Assembly (NCBI GenBank): GCA_017983515.1
Contig: JAGOBF010000011.1
Span: forward strand, 52,881 to 116,880
Length of the DNA stretch: 64,000 bases
Direction: 5' to 3'
Source: Promineifilum sp.
GTDB taxonomy: Bacteria; Chloroflexota; Anaerolineae; Promineifilales; Promineifilaceae
How positions within the stretch are numbered: the stretch's first letter is position 1; each line of letters begins with the position of its first letter. The position numbers were made by a program, and so were the translations under genes. Shown piece after piece: positions 1-8,249 of the stretch. The notes under the pieces are model-generated. The model saw only the letters and a program-made list of their open reading frames with translations. It made no database searches and was not told the DNA's origin.

Positions 1-604
1 AGGGCACGGCAACCCGGTACAACCGGCCATTCTGAAACGGTTTCAGCCGCGTTTCCACTAACTCGGGCACGTAGGGTGGATTGGAGGGCGTATGCAGCGC
101 CGGCCATTCATCCCACCCGTCGATCTGCCAGCCGGCGCCGAGGTGGGGCGAAAGTCCAACCGGTGTGATCAGCCGGTGATAGCCGCGGGCCGACAGGGAT
201 TCGACGAGGTGATCATAGAGATGGTCGAACGCCTCCTTGTCGCGGCCCAGATGGGGCAACGCCAGATAAGCCGTCTGACCCTTGCGCCGCGGATCGACAA
301 TCGTCAGGGCCGCCGCCAACGGCCGTTCGATCACGCTGACCAGCGGGATTTCCTGCTGGTCGGTGCGTGAGCGCCGGACACCGGTGCGATGCAGTGCGTC
401 GATGTGGATCAACGTCGCCTCCAGCCGGGCCAGATGCTCATCGCGACGGGGATCGAGTTCGCGCCGCAGCCGGGCGAACTCCGGCGGCGTCCAGCGACTG
501 TCATCCTCGTAGAGGCTCCACCAGGCATTGAGAAATGCCCGCCGCTCCCAATAGGACGCGGCCCCGGCCTCGGCAACGTGGATACTATAATTAAAATAAG
601 GCAC
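1..604 (-). CDS. GNAT-like protein, cut by window edge
   Basis: A frame without stops runs from a GTG at 602-604 leftwards off the window, about 201 residues. The only in-frame stop upstream is at 617-619, so the start must lie close to 604, although no Shine-Dalgarno sequence is visible. Readable stretches include VPYFNYSIHVAEAG at the N-terminus, PHLGRDKEAFDHLYDHL in the middle and NPPYVPELVETR near the edge. These resemble GNAT-type N-acetyltransferases in which a phrase like NPPY-P-L-E precedes the second half of the fold. The acetyl-CoA-binding motif would lie beyond the window, so the family call is tentative. The codon pattern is as GC-rich as the neighbours. It is transcribed in the same direction as nth, 45 bases downstream of nth's stop. 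Confidence 0.5.
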   Translation of the reverse strand, partial: MPYFNYSIHVAEAGAASYWERRAFLNAWWSLYEDDSRWTPPEFARLRRELDPRRDEHLARLEATLIHIDALHRTGVRRSRTDQQEIPLVSVIERPLAAALTIVDPRRKGQTAYLALPHLGRDKEAFDHLYDHLVESLSARGYHRLITPVGLSPHLGAGWQIDGWDEWPALHTPSNPPYVPELVETRLKPFQNGRLYRVAVP

Positions 605-649
605 GATGAATGCGAATCAGGCGTGACGAATCGGGAATGAGTGAAAATC

Positions 650-1339
650 TCACTCGCTACTGCCAACTGTTTGCTGACTACTGCTTACTTCCCACGAAGC
701 TGAGGGACATATGTCATTCAGCGGGCAACCGGCACAAGCCGGCTTGCGAGCGCTGCAGACGCGGCGGCCGTGCCAGATCAGCAGATGGGCGATCTCGATC
801 CAGCTCGCGCGCGGAATGATCGCCATCAGGTCGCGCTCCACTTTCACCGGGTCGTTCTGGGCCGTTAATCCCAGCCGCGCCGCCAGGCGCTTCACGTGCG
901 TGTCCACCGTGATGCCGTCGGACAATCCGTAGATTTCTCCCCGGACCACGTTGGCCGTCTTGCGGGCCACGCCGGGTAGTGTCAGCAACTCATCCATTGC
1001 CGTCGGCACTTCTCCACCATACACCGACAGCAATCGCGCCGCCGACTCGCGGATGTAACGCGCCTTCTGGCGATAGAACCCCGTCGCCCACACCAGCGCC
1101 TCCATCTCCTGGGGATCGGCCGCGGCCAGCGCCTCCACCGTCGGGTAGCGGGCAAAGAGGGCCGGCGTCGTCAGGTTCACCCGCTCGTCGGTACATTGAG
1201 CGGACAGTATCGTGGCCACGAGCAACTGCATCGGCGTCTCATAGTCGAGAGCACAATGAGCGTCGGGATAGGCGGCCCGCAGGCGGGCGATGAGTTCAGC
1301 CACGTGGGCAGCCGAACCGGCGGTCATTTCTTCGTTCAA
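650..1339 (-). CDS. nth: Endonuclease III (DNA glycosylase/AP lyase)
   Basis: This base-excision repair enzyme removes oxidised pyrimidines and cuts the abasic site by beta-elimination. The 229 residues contain a helix-hairpin-helix LPGVARKTANVV (121-132) with catalytic Lys127, the catalytic Asp146 in VDTHVKRL, and a 4Fe-4S loop with cysteines 195, 202, 205 and 211 (C-x6-C-x2-C-x5-C). The start is a TTG at 1337-1339 preceded by GAGGAG with six bases of spacing. The in-frame ATG at 1325-1327 has no such site at proper distance. The last dozen residues, after the Fe-S loop, are Ser/Gln rich (EVSSSQQTVGSSE) and are encoded by a 7-bp tandem tract, so they are probably not part of the conserved fold. 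Confidence 0.95.
   Translation of the reverse strand: MNEEMTAGSAAHVAELIARLRAAYPDAHCALDYETPMQLLVATILSAQCTDERVNLTTPALFARYPTVEALAAADPQEMEALVWATGFYRQKARYIRESAARLLSVYGGEVPTAMDELLTLPGVARKTANVVRGEIYGLSDGITVDTHVKRLAARLGLTAQNDPVKVERDLMAIIPRASWIEIAHLLIWHGRRVCSARKPACAGCPLNDICPSASWEVSSSQQTVGSSE
653..690. repeat. 7-bp tandem tract at the nth 3' end
   Basis: Five successive heptamers start with CT: CTCGCTA, CTGCCAA, CTGTTTG, CTGACTA, CTGCTTA. On the minus strand they encode the Ser/Gln-rich tail of Nth up to its stop. The flanking bases 606-648 continue in a looser 7-bp rhythm (CGAATCA, CGAATCG). Confidence 0.7.
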
Positions 1340-1443
1340 TCACATCTCCTCATGGGCTGTCCCCTCCATGCTACACAGGAAAGGCCTGTTTACCAAGCCT
1401 AATCGGGCCCCACCGCCCCTTTTCTAAGATGTCGATGCGCCGG

Positions 1444-1473
1444 TTGTGCGTCCGACCCATTTCTGGCTATAGT
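1444..1473 (+). promoter_or_regulatory. Promoter for the debranching enzyme-rpiA pair
   Basis: TTGTGC at 1444-1449 and TATAGT at 1468-1473 are separated by 18 bases. This fits a sigma70-type promoter about 65 bases before the Shine-Dalgarno AGGGAG of the downstream gene. Confidence 0.45.
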
Positions 1474-1544
1474 TGGCTCTCGACTGGCGGGCATCGACAA
1501 AAGTCGGTTCGATGAACCACCGCACCACACAGGGAGTAACAGGT

Positions 1545-3584
1545 ATGATTTTTGATTTCGGCCGCGAGGTTTGCGGAGAGCTCTCCGTGGCGACGAAACG
1601 GGAGTGGCTGGTCACCAACGGCATCGGCGGCTACGCCTCCGGCACAGTCGCCACGATGCTCACCCGGCGCTATCACGGCTTGCTGATGGCCGCGCTCAAG
1701 CCGCCGCTCGGACGCACGCTCTTGCTGGCCAAGCTCGACGAAACGGCCGAATACGACGGCGTCTACCCGGATAGCGGGCGCTACTATCCGCTGTTCACCA
1801 ACCGCTGGGAAGACGGCAACATTGAGGGCCACGGTCATCGCTATATCGACCGCTTTCATCTGGAAGGCACGACGCCCGTCTGGACCTACGCTCTGGCCAA
1901 CGCCCTGCTGGAAAAGCGCATCTGGATGCAACCGGGGGCCAACACCACCTACGTCCAGTATCATTTGACACGCGCTACCGGCCCGCTCAGCCTGTCGATC
2001 AAGGCCCTGGTCAACTATCGCGATTATCACGCCACGACGATCATGAATGACTGGGATCCAGCCATTGACAACGCAGCCGTTGCCGGCGGCCGCGGCCTGC
2101 GCATCCGCATGTTCGACGAGGCAACGCCCTTCTACCTGTTCAGCGACCGGGCCGAGATCACTCCCCAGTTCGACTGGTATGAAGACCTGTACTTGTCCGT
2201 CGAGGAGCAGCGCGGCCAACGCGACGTGAGCGAGGATCACTTCTACGCCGCCCAGCTGCAAATCCTGCTGCGCCCGGGTGAATCGTTTGCCGTCATAGCC
2301 GGCACGGCGCCCGCTCCCAATCTCGACCACGCCGCCGCCTACGCTGAACGGCGCGCTTACGAGCAAACCCTGCTGGAACGCGCCGGCCATCTCCGCGCAC
2401 CGGTTGGTCACAACGGCCGGGCCGCCATTGAACTCCCTCAACCGCTCAAACAACTCGTTTTGGCCGCCGACCAGTTCATCGTCAACCGGCCGACGGCCGC
2501 CGACCCCCACGGCAAATCGATCATCGCCGGCTACCATTGGTTCGGCGACTGGGGCCGCGACACGATGATCGCCCTGCCGGGCCTGACCTTGGCGACAGGG
2601 CGGCCGGAAGTGGCCGCCGGCGTGTTGCGCACATACGCACAGTTCGTCGACCAGGGGATGTTGCCCAATCGCTTTCCCGATGCGGGGGAGACGCCGGAGT
2701 ACAATACGGTCGACGCCACGCTATGGTACTTTGTCGCCCTGCGCGAATACGTGGGGGCCACCGGCGACACGGCGCTGCTACGCGAACTGTTCCCCACCCT
2801 GGTCGACATCATCGATCGGCACAAGCAGGGCACGCGCTACAACATCCACATGGCCCCCGACGATGCGCTACTGTACGCCGGCGAGCCGGGCGTGCAGCTG
2901 ACGTGGATGGATGCCAAGGTCGAGGAGTGGGTGGTGACGCCACGCATCGGCAAGCCGGTGGAGATCAACGCTTTGTGGTTCAACGCCTTGCGTATCATGG
3001 AAGATTTCGCCGCGCACCTGGGCCAAGACCCGGCCGTCTACAGCGAGCTGGCCGGGCGTGTTCGCGCGGGGTTCGCCCGCTTCTGGGATGCGCCGATGGG
3101 CTACTGCTTTGACGTGATCGACGGGCCGGACGGCAACGACCTCAGCCTGCGGCCCAACCAATTGCTGGCCGTATCGCTGCCCCACTGCCCGCTGACGGCC
3201 GAACAGCAGCGTTCGGTCGTGGATACCTGCGCCCGCCATCTGTTGACTGCTCATGGACTGCGCTCCCTGTCGGCCGACGATCAGGCGTTCGTCGGCCGCT
3301 ATGCCGGCGACCGGCGCAAACGGGACGGAGCCTACCATCAGGGCACGGTCTGGGCCTGGCTCATCGGCCCCTTCATCAGCGCCCATCTACGCGTTTACCA
3401 GGACATGGCCGGGGCGCGCGCCTACCTGGAACCCCTGCTGCGCCATCTGGTCGACCACGGCGTCGGCAGCATCAGCGAAATTTTCGAGGGCGACGCGCCA
3501 TTCGCGCCGCGCGGCTGCATCGCCCAGGCCTGGAGCGTGGCCGAGGTCTTGCGGGCCTGGCAGATGACGGAGATACGAGAATAA
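1545..3584 (+). CDS. Amylo-alpha-1,6-glucosidase (glycogen debranching enzyme)
   Basis: A cytoplasmic glycogen-debranching enzyme of the archaeal/bacterial GDE type (GH133-like), which hydrolyses alpha-1,6 branch glucose during glycogen breakdown. The 679 residues begin MIFDFGREVC, with the N-terminal GDE_N-type domain containing WLVTNGIGGYASGT and TRRYHGLLMAAL, both family hallmarks. The C-terminal (alpha/alpha)6-barrel part carries WFGDWGRDTMIALPG near residue 333 and ends with GCIAQAWSVAEVLRAW. The ATG at 1545 is chosen because AGGGAG lies eight bases upstream; a longer frame to 1473 has no such signal. The stop overlaps the rpiA start (TAATG), so the two are translationally coupled, linking glycogen breakdown to the pentose phosphate pathway. 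Confidence 0.93.
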   Translation: MIFDFGREVCGELSVATKREWLVTNGIGGYASGTVATMLTRRYHGLLMAALKPPLGRTLLLAKLDETAEYDGVYPDSGRYYPLFTNRWEDGNIEGHGHRYIDRFHLEGTTPVWTYALANALLEKRIWMQPGANTTYVQYHLTRATGPLSLSIKALVNYRDYHATTIMNDWDPAIDNAAVAGGRGLRIRMFDEATPFYLFSDRAEITPQFDWYEDLYLSVEEQRGQRDVSEDHFYAAQLQILLRPGESFAVIAGTAPAPNLDHAAAYAERRAYEQTLLERAGHLRAPVGHNGRAAIELPQPLKQLVLAADQFIVNRPTAADPHGKSIIAGYHWFGDWGRDTMIALPGLTLATGRPEVAAGVLRTYAQFVDQGMLPNRFPDAGETPEYNTVDATLWYFVALREYVGATGDTALLRELFPTLVDIIDRHKQGTRYNIHMAPDDALLYAGEPGVQLTWMDAKVEEWVVTPRIGKPVEINALWFNALRIMEDFAAHLGQDPAVYSELAGRVRAGFARFWDAPMGYCFDVIDGPDGNDLSLRPNQLLAVSLPHCPLTAEQQRSVVDTCARHLLTAHGLRSLSADDQAFVGRYAGDRRKRDGAYHQGTVWAWLIGPFISAHLRVYQDMAGARAYLEPLLRHLVDHGVGSISEIFEGDAPFAPRGCIAQAWSVAEVLRAWQMTEIRE

Positions 3585-4273
3585 TGGCGACAGCTATCGA
3601 ACAACTCAAACAACAGGCGGCCGAGCGGGCCGTCGACTTCATTCAATCGGGCATGGTCGTCGGCCTGGGCACGGGCAGCACGGCCGTCTTCGCCGTGCGT
3701 CGTATCGGCGTGCTGCTGGCCGAAGGGCGCCTGCAGCGCATCGTCGGCATTCCCACGTCCGAGGCCACCGCCCACGAAGCGCAGCGTGCCGGTATCCCGT
3801 TAGGCACGCTGGACGATCATCCGACAGTCGACGTCACCATCGACGGCGCGGACGAGATCGACCCCCAGCTCAATCTCATCAAAGGGCTGGGTGGGGCACT
3901 GCTGCGCGAGAAGATCGTGGCCGTCGCCTCGCGCCGTCTCATCATCATCGCCGACGACGGCAAGCGCGTCGAACAATTGGGCGTGCGTGGGCCGGTGCCG
4001 GTGGAGATCGTGGGCTTTGCCTTGCGCCCGGCGGCCATCTACCTGGCCTCGCTGGGGGCACGTGTCGTGGAAAGGCATAAGGACGGCCGGCCGTTCGTGA
4101 CCGACGAGGGCAACCGCATCCTCGACTGTCACTTTGCGGGGTTGCCAAATCCACAGGAGATGGCCCAACTGATCCGCGCCCAGCCGGGCATCGTCGAACA
4201 TGGCCTGTTCCTGGGGATGGCGACAGAGGTCATCGTCGCCGGGGAGCGTGACGTGGTTGTGCTGGAGCGATAA
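3584..4273 (+). CDS. rpiA: Ribose-5-phosphate isomerase A
   Basis: Interconverts ribose 5-phosphate and ribulose 5-phosphate in the non-oxidative pentose phosphate pathway. The 229 residues are the usual length. Diagnostic motifs are GLGTGSTAVFAV (phosphate-binding loop, about residues 26-37), DGADEIDP with the catalytic acidic residues, and KGLGGALLREKIVA. The ATG overlaps the last base of the upstream stop codon, so expression depends on the debranching enzyme message. A strong hairpin follows 15 bases after the stop. Confidence 0.97.
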   Translation: MATAIEQLKQQAAERAVDFIQSGMVVGLGTGSTAVFAVRRIGVLLAEGRLQRIVGIPTSEATAHEAQRAGIPLGTLDDHPTVDVTIDGADEIDPQLNLIKGLGGALLREKIVAVASRRLIIIADDGKRVEQLGVRGPVPVEIVGFALRPAAIYLASLGARVVERHKDGRPFVTDEGNRILDCHFAGLPNPQEMAQLIRAQPGIVEHGLFLGMATEVIVAGERDVVVLER

Positions 4274-4287
4274 TCGGGCTGAACGCA

Positions 4288-4343
4288 AAACGGCTGCCGG
4301 GCCGCCGAGTGCCCTAGTGCACCCGGCGGCCGACAGACCGTTT
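4288..4343. terminator. Long imperfect hairpin after rpiA
   Basis: AAACGG-CTGCCGGGCCGCC and its complement GGCGGCCGACAGACCGTTT form a stem of roughly 25 pairs with a few mismatches around the loop CCTAGT. It sits between rpiA and the convergent secreted-protein gene. There is only a short T run (TTTCC), so it may act as a weak or RNA-stabilising terminator in both directions. Confidence 0.5.
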
Positions 4344-4370
4344 CCCTGGGACTGCTCTCAACTGGATCTG

Positions 4371-4420
4371 ATAGGCAGGCGGGCGACGCTGAGTTCGCCC
4401 GGCTCTTGTCTCCTGCCTAT
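4371..4420. repeat. Nested inverted repeat
   Basis: ATAGGCAGG (4371-4379) pairs perfectly with CCTGCCTAT (4412-4420). Inside it CGGGCGA (4380-4386) pairs with TCGCCCG (4395-4401). The result is a two-tier hairpin with an internal bulge. No known RNA family was recognised. Confidence 0.5.
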
Positions 4421-4428
4421 TCAGGTCG

Positions 4429-4505
4429 GCACGGATGGAACCGATTAGACGGCTGAAGAGAATGGTCAATCCGCCGCATCCGTCAAATCCGTGTTCCATC
4501 CGTGC
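4429..4505. repeat. Inverted repeat of the ATCCGTG type
   Basis: GCACGGATGGAAC (4429-4441) is matched by its exact reverse complement GTTCCATCCGTGC (4493-4505). Shorter related units (GACGG, CATCCGTC, AATCCGTG) lie between the arms. It resembles a dispersed intergenic repeat rather than a coding feature. Confidence 0.5.
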
Positions 4506-4544
4506 TTAATTCTCGATCCCCAATTGCGCCTGATGACAAACCAT

Positions 4545-5552
4545 CTACGGGGCGCAATAGATCGCCGTCTGGTTATCAAAATAGTTAAAGCTATAGAACG
4601 GGCCGCCAACTTCCTCGGCCCGAATCTGAATCTGATCAAGCCCTCGCAGCCCGGTCGGGATGGCATAGGTCGCCGTCGTCACCCCTGTTGGCCCAGTGTT
4701 GAAGCCACCGACTACGTAGCCGTCGGTCCCCAGCGTGCCCATGTAGTTCATCATCACCGTGAAGTTGCGGTTGGGCAGGAAAGTCGGGTCGGTGCGGATG
4801 ACCACGATGTCGTCGCGGATCACGCCGCAGACCACGAATGTCGGCGTCGGCAGCGGTTCTGTCTGGTTATCGAACCAGTTGTAAGAGAAAAAGGGATTGC
4901 CCTGGGTGCGGATAGCGATCCGTTCCAGCCCCTTCAGCAGGACGGGGATGGGGAAGGTCGCCGTCATCTCGCCGCCCGGCCCGGAGTAGAGCGTGCCCAC
5001 CGGCGTGCCGTCGATGCCCAGTGTGCCCATGTGGCCCATCGTCACCAGGAAAGTCATGTCGGCCGGAAAGTTGTGGGTGCGAATCGTGACCGTCTCGTTG
5101 ACGACGACCGAATCGATGGAGATCGTCGGGATCGGCGGCGGCACGGGTTCGGTCAGATTGTTCCAGAACCAGTTATAGCTATAAAAACCCTGTGGGCTTT
5201 GCAGCCGGATGGCGATCTGGCGTTCGCCAACCAGGTTGGGCGGGATGGGGTACGTGGCCGAAAACGCCCCGAAGAGGCCCGAATTGCTGATGGCGACCGG
5301 CGTGCCGTTGATGCCCAGCGTGCCGATTGGCCCCATCGTGACGACAAAGTCCTGATTGGGCGGGAAGTTCTGGCTCAGAATGGACACACTTCCGTCGACG
5401 ATGACGTTCTCAATGGTGAAGGTCGGCACGATGTCGTCGTCCTGAGCGGCGGCGCTGCCCAGAGCGATCAGGAATAAAGACAGCAAGGCCAGCAAGACGA
5501 TGACCTTCGGCCGCGCCCGGCGGCTCTCGATGCGTTCGACAATGGTTCTCAT
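4545..5552 (-). CDS. Secreted protein with three tandem beta-type repeats
   Basis: A 335-residue protein of unknown function. The ATG at 5550-5552 is preceded by GGAGGGG at ten bases, better than the upstream TTG at 5573. The N-terminus is a classic signal peptide (basic RRARPK, then VIVLLALLSLFLIALG, cleavage likely after AAA). The mature part is three repeats of about 95 residues. Each carries a TMG-IGTLGI-GTPV-type core, a Y-IP or F-IP phrase, an (I)AIR phrase and a FYSYNWF-like end followed by a Pro-rich linker. The third copy is the most diverged and has two cysteines. Such tandem all-beta repeats suggest an extracellular surface or carbohydrate-contacting role, but nothing catalytic is visible. 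It shares direction with the 3D-domain gene upstream. Confidence 0.75.
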   Translation of the reverse strand: MRTIVERIESRRARPKVIVLLALLSLFLIALGSAAAQDDDIVPTFTIENVIVDGSVSILSQNFPPNQDFVVTMGPIGTLGINGTPVAISNSGLFGAFSATYPIPPNLVGERQIAIRLQSPQGFYSYNWFWNNLTEPVPPPIPTISIDSVVVNETVTIRTHNFPADMTFLVTMGHMGTLGIDGTPVGTLYSGPGGEMTATFPIPVLLKGLERIAIRTQGNPFFSYNWFDNQTEPLPTPTFVVCGVIRDDIVVIRTDPTFLPNRNFTVMMNYMGTLGTDGYVVGGFNTGPTGVTTATYAIPTGLRGLDQIQIRAEEVGGPFYSFNYFDNQTAIYCAP

Positions 5553-5771
5553 GGTGTAATTACCCCTCCGCAAATTTGTATTCCGGCCGTGCCGGAAAAG
5601 GTGATAGGTTCAGGGGCCGTCGCGCCGCCGGCAAACAAGCAAGGGTCGCCGGCAAATGCGCAGACGACCCTCGCCTGCAATCATGCCACAGGCAAGAGGC
5701 GCTTCACATAAACCGCGCGTGAAAAATAAGCGGATTGGGGGGAAACGGTGAATATCAGAGGTACAAAAGTA

Positions 5772-7178
5772 CTAGGGCAAGATCCAGCGGATATCCTCGG
5801 CCGGCGGCGGCGGGCCAAGGTAGTAGACGTCGACCGTGCCGCGCCACGACTGGAACGTCCCTTCGTCGTAGCCCAGATCGATGAAGCGCCCCTTGATACC
5901 GCCGCCCGTGTCTCCGGCGAAGGCCACGCCATACCCCGGCACGTAGACGTAGCTGCGAAACGGGATGACCGTTGGGTCGACGGCGATGACGCCCGTGCCG
6001 GCCTGCATACCGCTGGCGGTGATGCCATAGCCCGGCTCGCCCGGGTTTTTGCCGGCGCTGGTGGCCGTGTAGGACGTGACGCGCATGTTGACGACCCGCC
6101 AGTATTCGACCGGGCCGCTCGGCGTATCGATGGTGCGCATGACGATCTGCGTGCCGTAGCGCAGGACGCGGTTGACCGGCGCGACGATCAGGCCTTCGCC
6201 GTCCGGTGTGCGCGAAACCTCGAGGCCGTTCTCCAGCCGGACGCGCGTGCGGCGCTGGAGCGTCCCGTTGCTGCCCGGCGATGCCTCAACCAGTGTGTCA
6301 ATTGGCAAATCGGCCGCCGCCTCATAGACTGTCTCGAACGGCACGGCCGTATCCTCGGTGTCAATACGTTCGGCGACGCGCACAACCTCGATGGCGTCGC
6401 CGGGGACGACGGCGGCGTCGGCCGCCGGCCGCGTGTAGTCCAGCGGCCCCAGGGCAATGCCATTGTCGGCCAATATCTCGAACACGATTGTCGAATCGCT
6501 GGACACATCCACCGTTTGGCCGTCGGCGGCGACCACGTAGGGCGCGGCGCGCTCAATCGTGATGCCCATTTCGGGGGTCAACGGAGCTTCGCGCGGAGGC
6601 TCAACGACGTCGAGCGCACCCAGGACCACCCCCGACTCGACCAACGCTTCGCCGACCGTACGGGCCGTCGTGCGCAACGCCCACCGCTCGCCGCCGTCGG
6701 TAATGATCACGCGCTTATAGGGATCGAAGATGATCCGGCCGGGCAAGGGCAACTGCCCCACGGCGTCCTGGCTCACCTGCTGGCCATCGGCCAGCAGGCG
6801 CGCCCCCGGCGGTACGTCCAGCCCGGCCTCGGCCAGGAAGCCGCCCAGCGTCGGTTGCTGCGTGCGGTAGATCGTCACGCTGTCCTGGTCGAGCACCATC
6901 ACCTCGGCCGCGCGGTCGATGACGATAGGCGTGGTCGGGTCGGCCGCAACGTCGCGCTCGGGCAGGACGACGTCATCGGCTGCCAGCACCGGCCCACCGG
7001 CCGCTAACACCTCGCCCACCGTCTGGTAGCGGCCCGTCACGGGGATGCGCGTGCCACCGTCGACGATGGTATAGGTCACCTCGGCGGGGCGGCAGGCGAC
7101 AACCCCTATGAGTAACATCAGAATCAGGATGTGGATGAGCGACTTGTGGTGCGAAAGCAAGGGGAGAATACCAGTCAC
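5772..7178 (-). CDS. 3D-domain lipoprotein with DUF348-like repeats and G5 domain
   Basis: A 468-residue cell-wall protein of the YabE/resuscitation-factor-like type. A membrane segment ends in the lipobox IGVVAC (Cys29), so it should be lipid-anchored outside the cell. Next come three ubiquitin-like DUF348 modules (around 35-95, 100-160 and 165-225), each with a TVGE-L or IFEIL-type helix and a following D-V or D-P turn. A G5-like stretch follows (about 275-345). The C-terminal 3D domain has the three aspartates in AVDPTVIPF, AGDTGGGIKG and FIDLGY, the core of MltA-type lytic enzymes. The likely role is peptidoglycan cleavage or remodelling. GTG at 7176-7178 is the most upstream plausible start. 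The Shine-Dalgarno match is weak. Confidence 0.85.
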   Translation of the reverse strand: MTGILPLLSHHKSLIHILILMLLIGVVACRPAEVTYTIVDGGTRIPVTGRYQTVGEVLAAGGPVLAADDVVLPERDVAADPTTPIVIDRAAEVMVLDQDSVTIYRTQQPTLGGFLAEAGLDVPPGARLLADGQQVSQDAVGQLPLPGRIIFDPYKRVIITDGGERWALRTTARTVGEALVESGVVLGALDVVEPPREAPLTPEMGITIERAAPYVVAADGQTVDVSSDSTIVFEILADNGIALGPLDYTRPAADAAVVPGDAIEVVRVAERIDTEDTAVPFETVYEAAADLPIDTLVEASPGSNGTLQRRTRVRLENGLEVSRTPDGEGLIVAPVNRVLRYGTQIVMRTIDTPSGPVEYWRVVNMRVTSYTATSAGKNPGEPGYGITASGMQAGTGVIAVDPTVIPFRSYVYVPGYGVAFAGDTGGGIKGRFIDLGYDEGTFQSWRGTVDVYYLGPPPPAEDIRWILP

Positions 7179-7225
7179 AACAGGGGCATCTCAGTTACGA
7201 ATGAGCTGGATGAATAACGGAAACG

Positions 7226-7378
7226 GAATGCGCCCATGAACCCGGTGACCGACCAGGTGATCCTGGGCACCCGGAAGAGACATCTTAGTGCTGCTTCCTT
7301 CCGGACCTGACACGATTCGACGGCTTCCGCCGCCAGGGACCCAGTGGTCACCGGGCTCATGGGCGCATTCATGTTAAC
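7226..7378 (-). ncRNA. ffs: Signal recognition particle RNA (4.5S type)
   Basis: The minus strand carries the invariant SRP core TCAGGTCCGGAAGGAAGCAG (7292-7311), which forms the symmetric and asymmetric loops and the GGAA tetraloop bound by Ffh. The flanks pair over their whole length: GAATGCGCCCATGA at the 5' side (7357-7370) with TCATGGGCGCATTC at the 3' side (7226-7239), followed by CCGGTGACC/GGTCACCGG. The mature helix is about 145 nt. The 5' limit at 7378 is set from the promoter position and may be trimmed. No protein frame fits here. Confidence 0.93.
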
Positions 7379-7384
7379 CGGGCA

Positions 7385-7413
7385 ATCATAGCCGATCGCC
7401 GCCCCAGGGTCAA
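7385..7413 (-). promoter_or_regulatory. SRP RNA promoter
   Basis: On the minus strand TTGACC (7408-7413) and TATGAT (7385-7390) are separated by exactly 17 bases. Transcription would start near 7378, eight bases before the SRP helix begins. Confidence 0.75.
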
Positions 7414-7528
7414 CGACGGGCCAGCCCGGGCGGCATCCCCTTACTCTCCACTCATCCGTTCGGGCTGAACCACTTCAGTTGTTGTTGCCCCGAACAAGGC
7501 CGCTCAGGCGGCTAACCGCGAACGAAGT

Positions 7529-8029
7529 TTAGTTCCAGACACCCAGAACTTCCGGCCCGCGATCCAGCTCCCAGGGATAGATGATGTAGGCATCGCTGAC
7601 GGCCGCATAGTAGGTCGGCGCGTAGCCCGGATAGAGCGAATACGACGGCTTGTAGTGCAGCACGCACATCTCCGGGATGCCGCCGGCGGCATCGATGCGA
7701 TTGGCGACGGTCACGCTGTTGCGCCCCTTTGTCCACACGTCGTCCACGACGAGCACGCGGCGGCCGCGCAACACTTCTTCGTCGGGGAACTGAATGAACT
7801 CCGGGATGGCATACTTGACCATTTCCGGCTGCATCCCCGGAAAGTCAGACGGAAACCGCACCGAGGCCGTCAGGATGTAGGTGATATCCAGCGCTTCGGC
7901 CAGCATCCCGCCGGGCACGATGCCGCCACGGGTGATGATCACCATGGAATCGAACCGCCCCCGAATCTGCGGCACGAGATAATCGATAAGTTTATCGACG
8001 TCAGACCACGTTAAGACTTCGCGTCGCAT
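7529..8029 (-). CDS. Phosphoribosyltransferase (purine salvage type)
   Basis: A 166-residue type I phosphoribosyltransferase, probably acting on a purine base such as hypoxanthine, guanine or xanthine. The PRPP loop is VLVVDDVWTKGRNS, with the paired Asp-Asp of the family. An upstream MVIITRGGIVPGGMLAE gives the PPi loop region. The base specificity cannot be read safely. The C-terminal YIIYPWE recalls the xanthine/guanine enzymes. The ATG at 8027-8029 is chosen over the frame's start at 8173 because AGGAG lies six bases upstream and a full promoter lies at 8055-8083, inside the longer frame. It stands alone between the SRP RNA and the GlyA-GcvT gene. Confidence 0.85.
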   Translation of the reverse strand: MRREVLTWSDVDKLIDYLVPQIRGRFDSMVIITRGGIVPGGMLAEALDITYILTASVRFPSDFPGMQPEMVKYAIPEFIQFPDEEVLRGRRVLVVDDVWTKGRNSVTVANRIDAAGGIPEMCVLHYKPSYSLYPGYAPTYYAAVSDAYIIYPWELDRGPEVLGVWN

Positions 8030-8054
8030 TGTCCACTCCTCATCGTAACCGGCT

Positions 8055-8083
8055 ATCCTATCTTCTCGCCGGGATCGTGTCAA
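8055..8083 (-). promoter_or_regulatory. Consensus promoter for the phosphoribosyltransferase gene
   Basis: TTGACA (8078-8083) and TAGGAT (8055-8060) on the minus strand are 17 bases apart, giving a leader of about 20 bases that contains AGGAG. Confidence 0.7.
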
Positions 8084-8109
8084 TCTCAGAGAGTCTATCG
8101 GCAGATTTA

Positions 8110-8229
8110 GCAGATGGGGCAGATTTAAGAATTTGTGACCATCCGGAAAATCAATAGGGTGGTCAGCAATCAATTAATCCACCCGATAAACTGATGGCCT
8201 AAGCACCTTCTTTAATCTGCCCCATCTGC
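8110..8229. repeat. Inverted repeat of a GCAGATGGGGCAGAT unit
   Basis: GCAGATGGGGCAGATTTAAG at 8110-8129 recurs inverted at 8210-8229 with one mismatch. Extra partial units (GCAGATTTAG, CTCATCTGCGG) flank both arms. This looks like a dispersed intergenic repeat. The downstream arm lies 20 bases past the stop of the fusion gene. Confidence 0.6.
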
Positions 8230-8249
8230 CTCATCTGCGGGATATTTTC

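Noticed and set aside
4371..4420. Possible tRNA gene in the nested hairpin
   Set aside because: The arms do not give a seven-base acceptor stem, anticodon loop and T loop in the right order.
4491..5477. Open frame of 328 codons on the plus strand
   Set aside because: Antisense to the secreted three-repeat protein. Its apparent repeats are the complement of that gene's repeats.
5553..5771. Possible riboswitch upstream of the secreted-repeat gene
   Set aside because: Two hairpins (GGGTCG/CGACCC and GCCTG/CAGGC) are present, but no consensus of a known riboswitch such as c-di-GMP or glycine could be matched.
5748..7007. Open frame of 419 codons on the plus strand
   Set aside because: Antisense to the 3D-domain lipoprotein, without recognisable domains.
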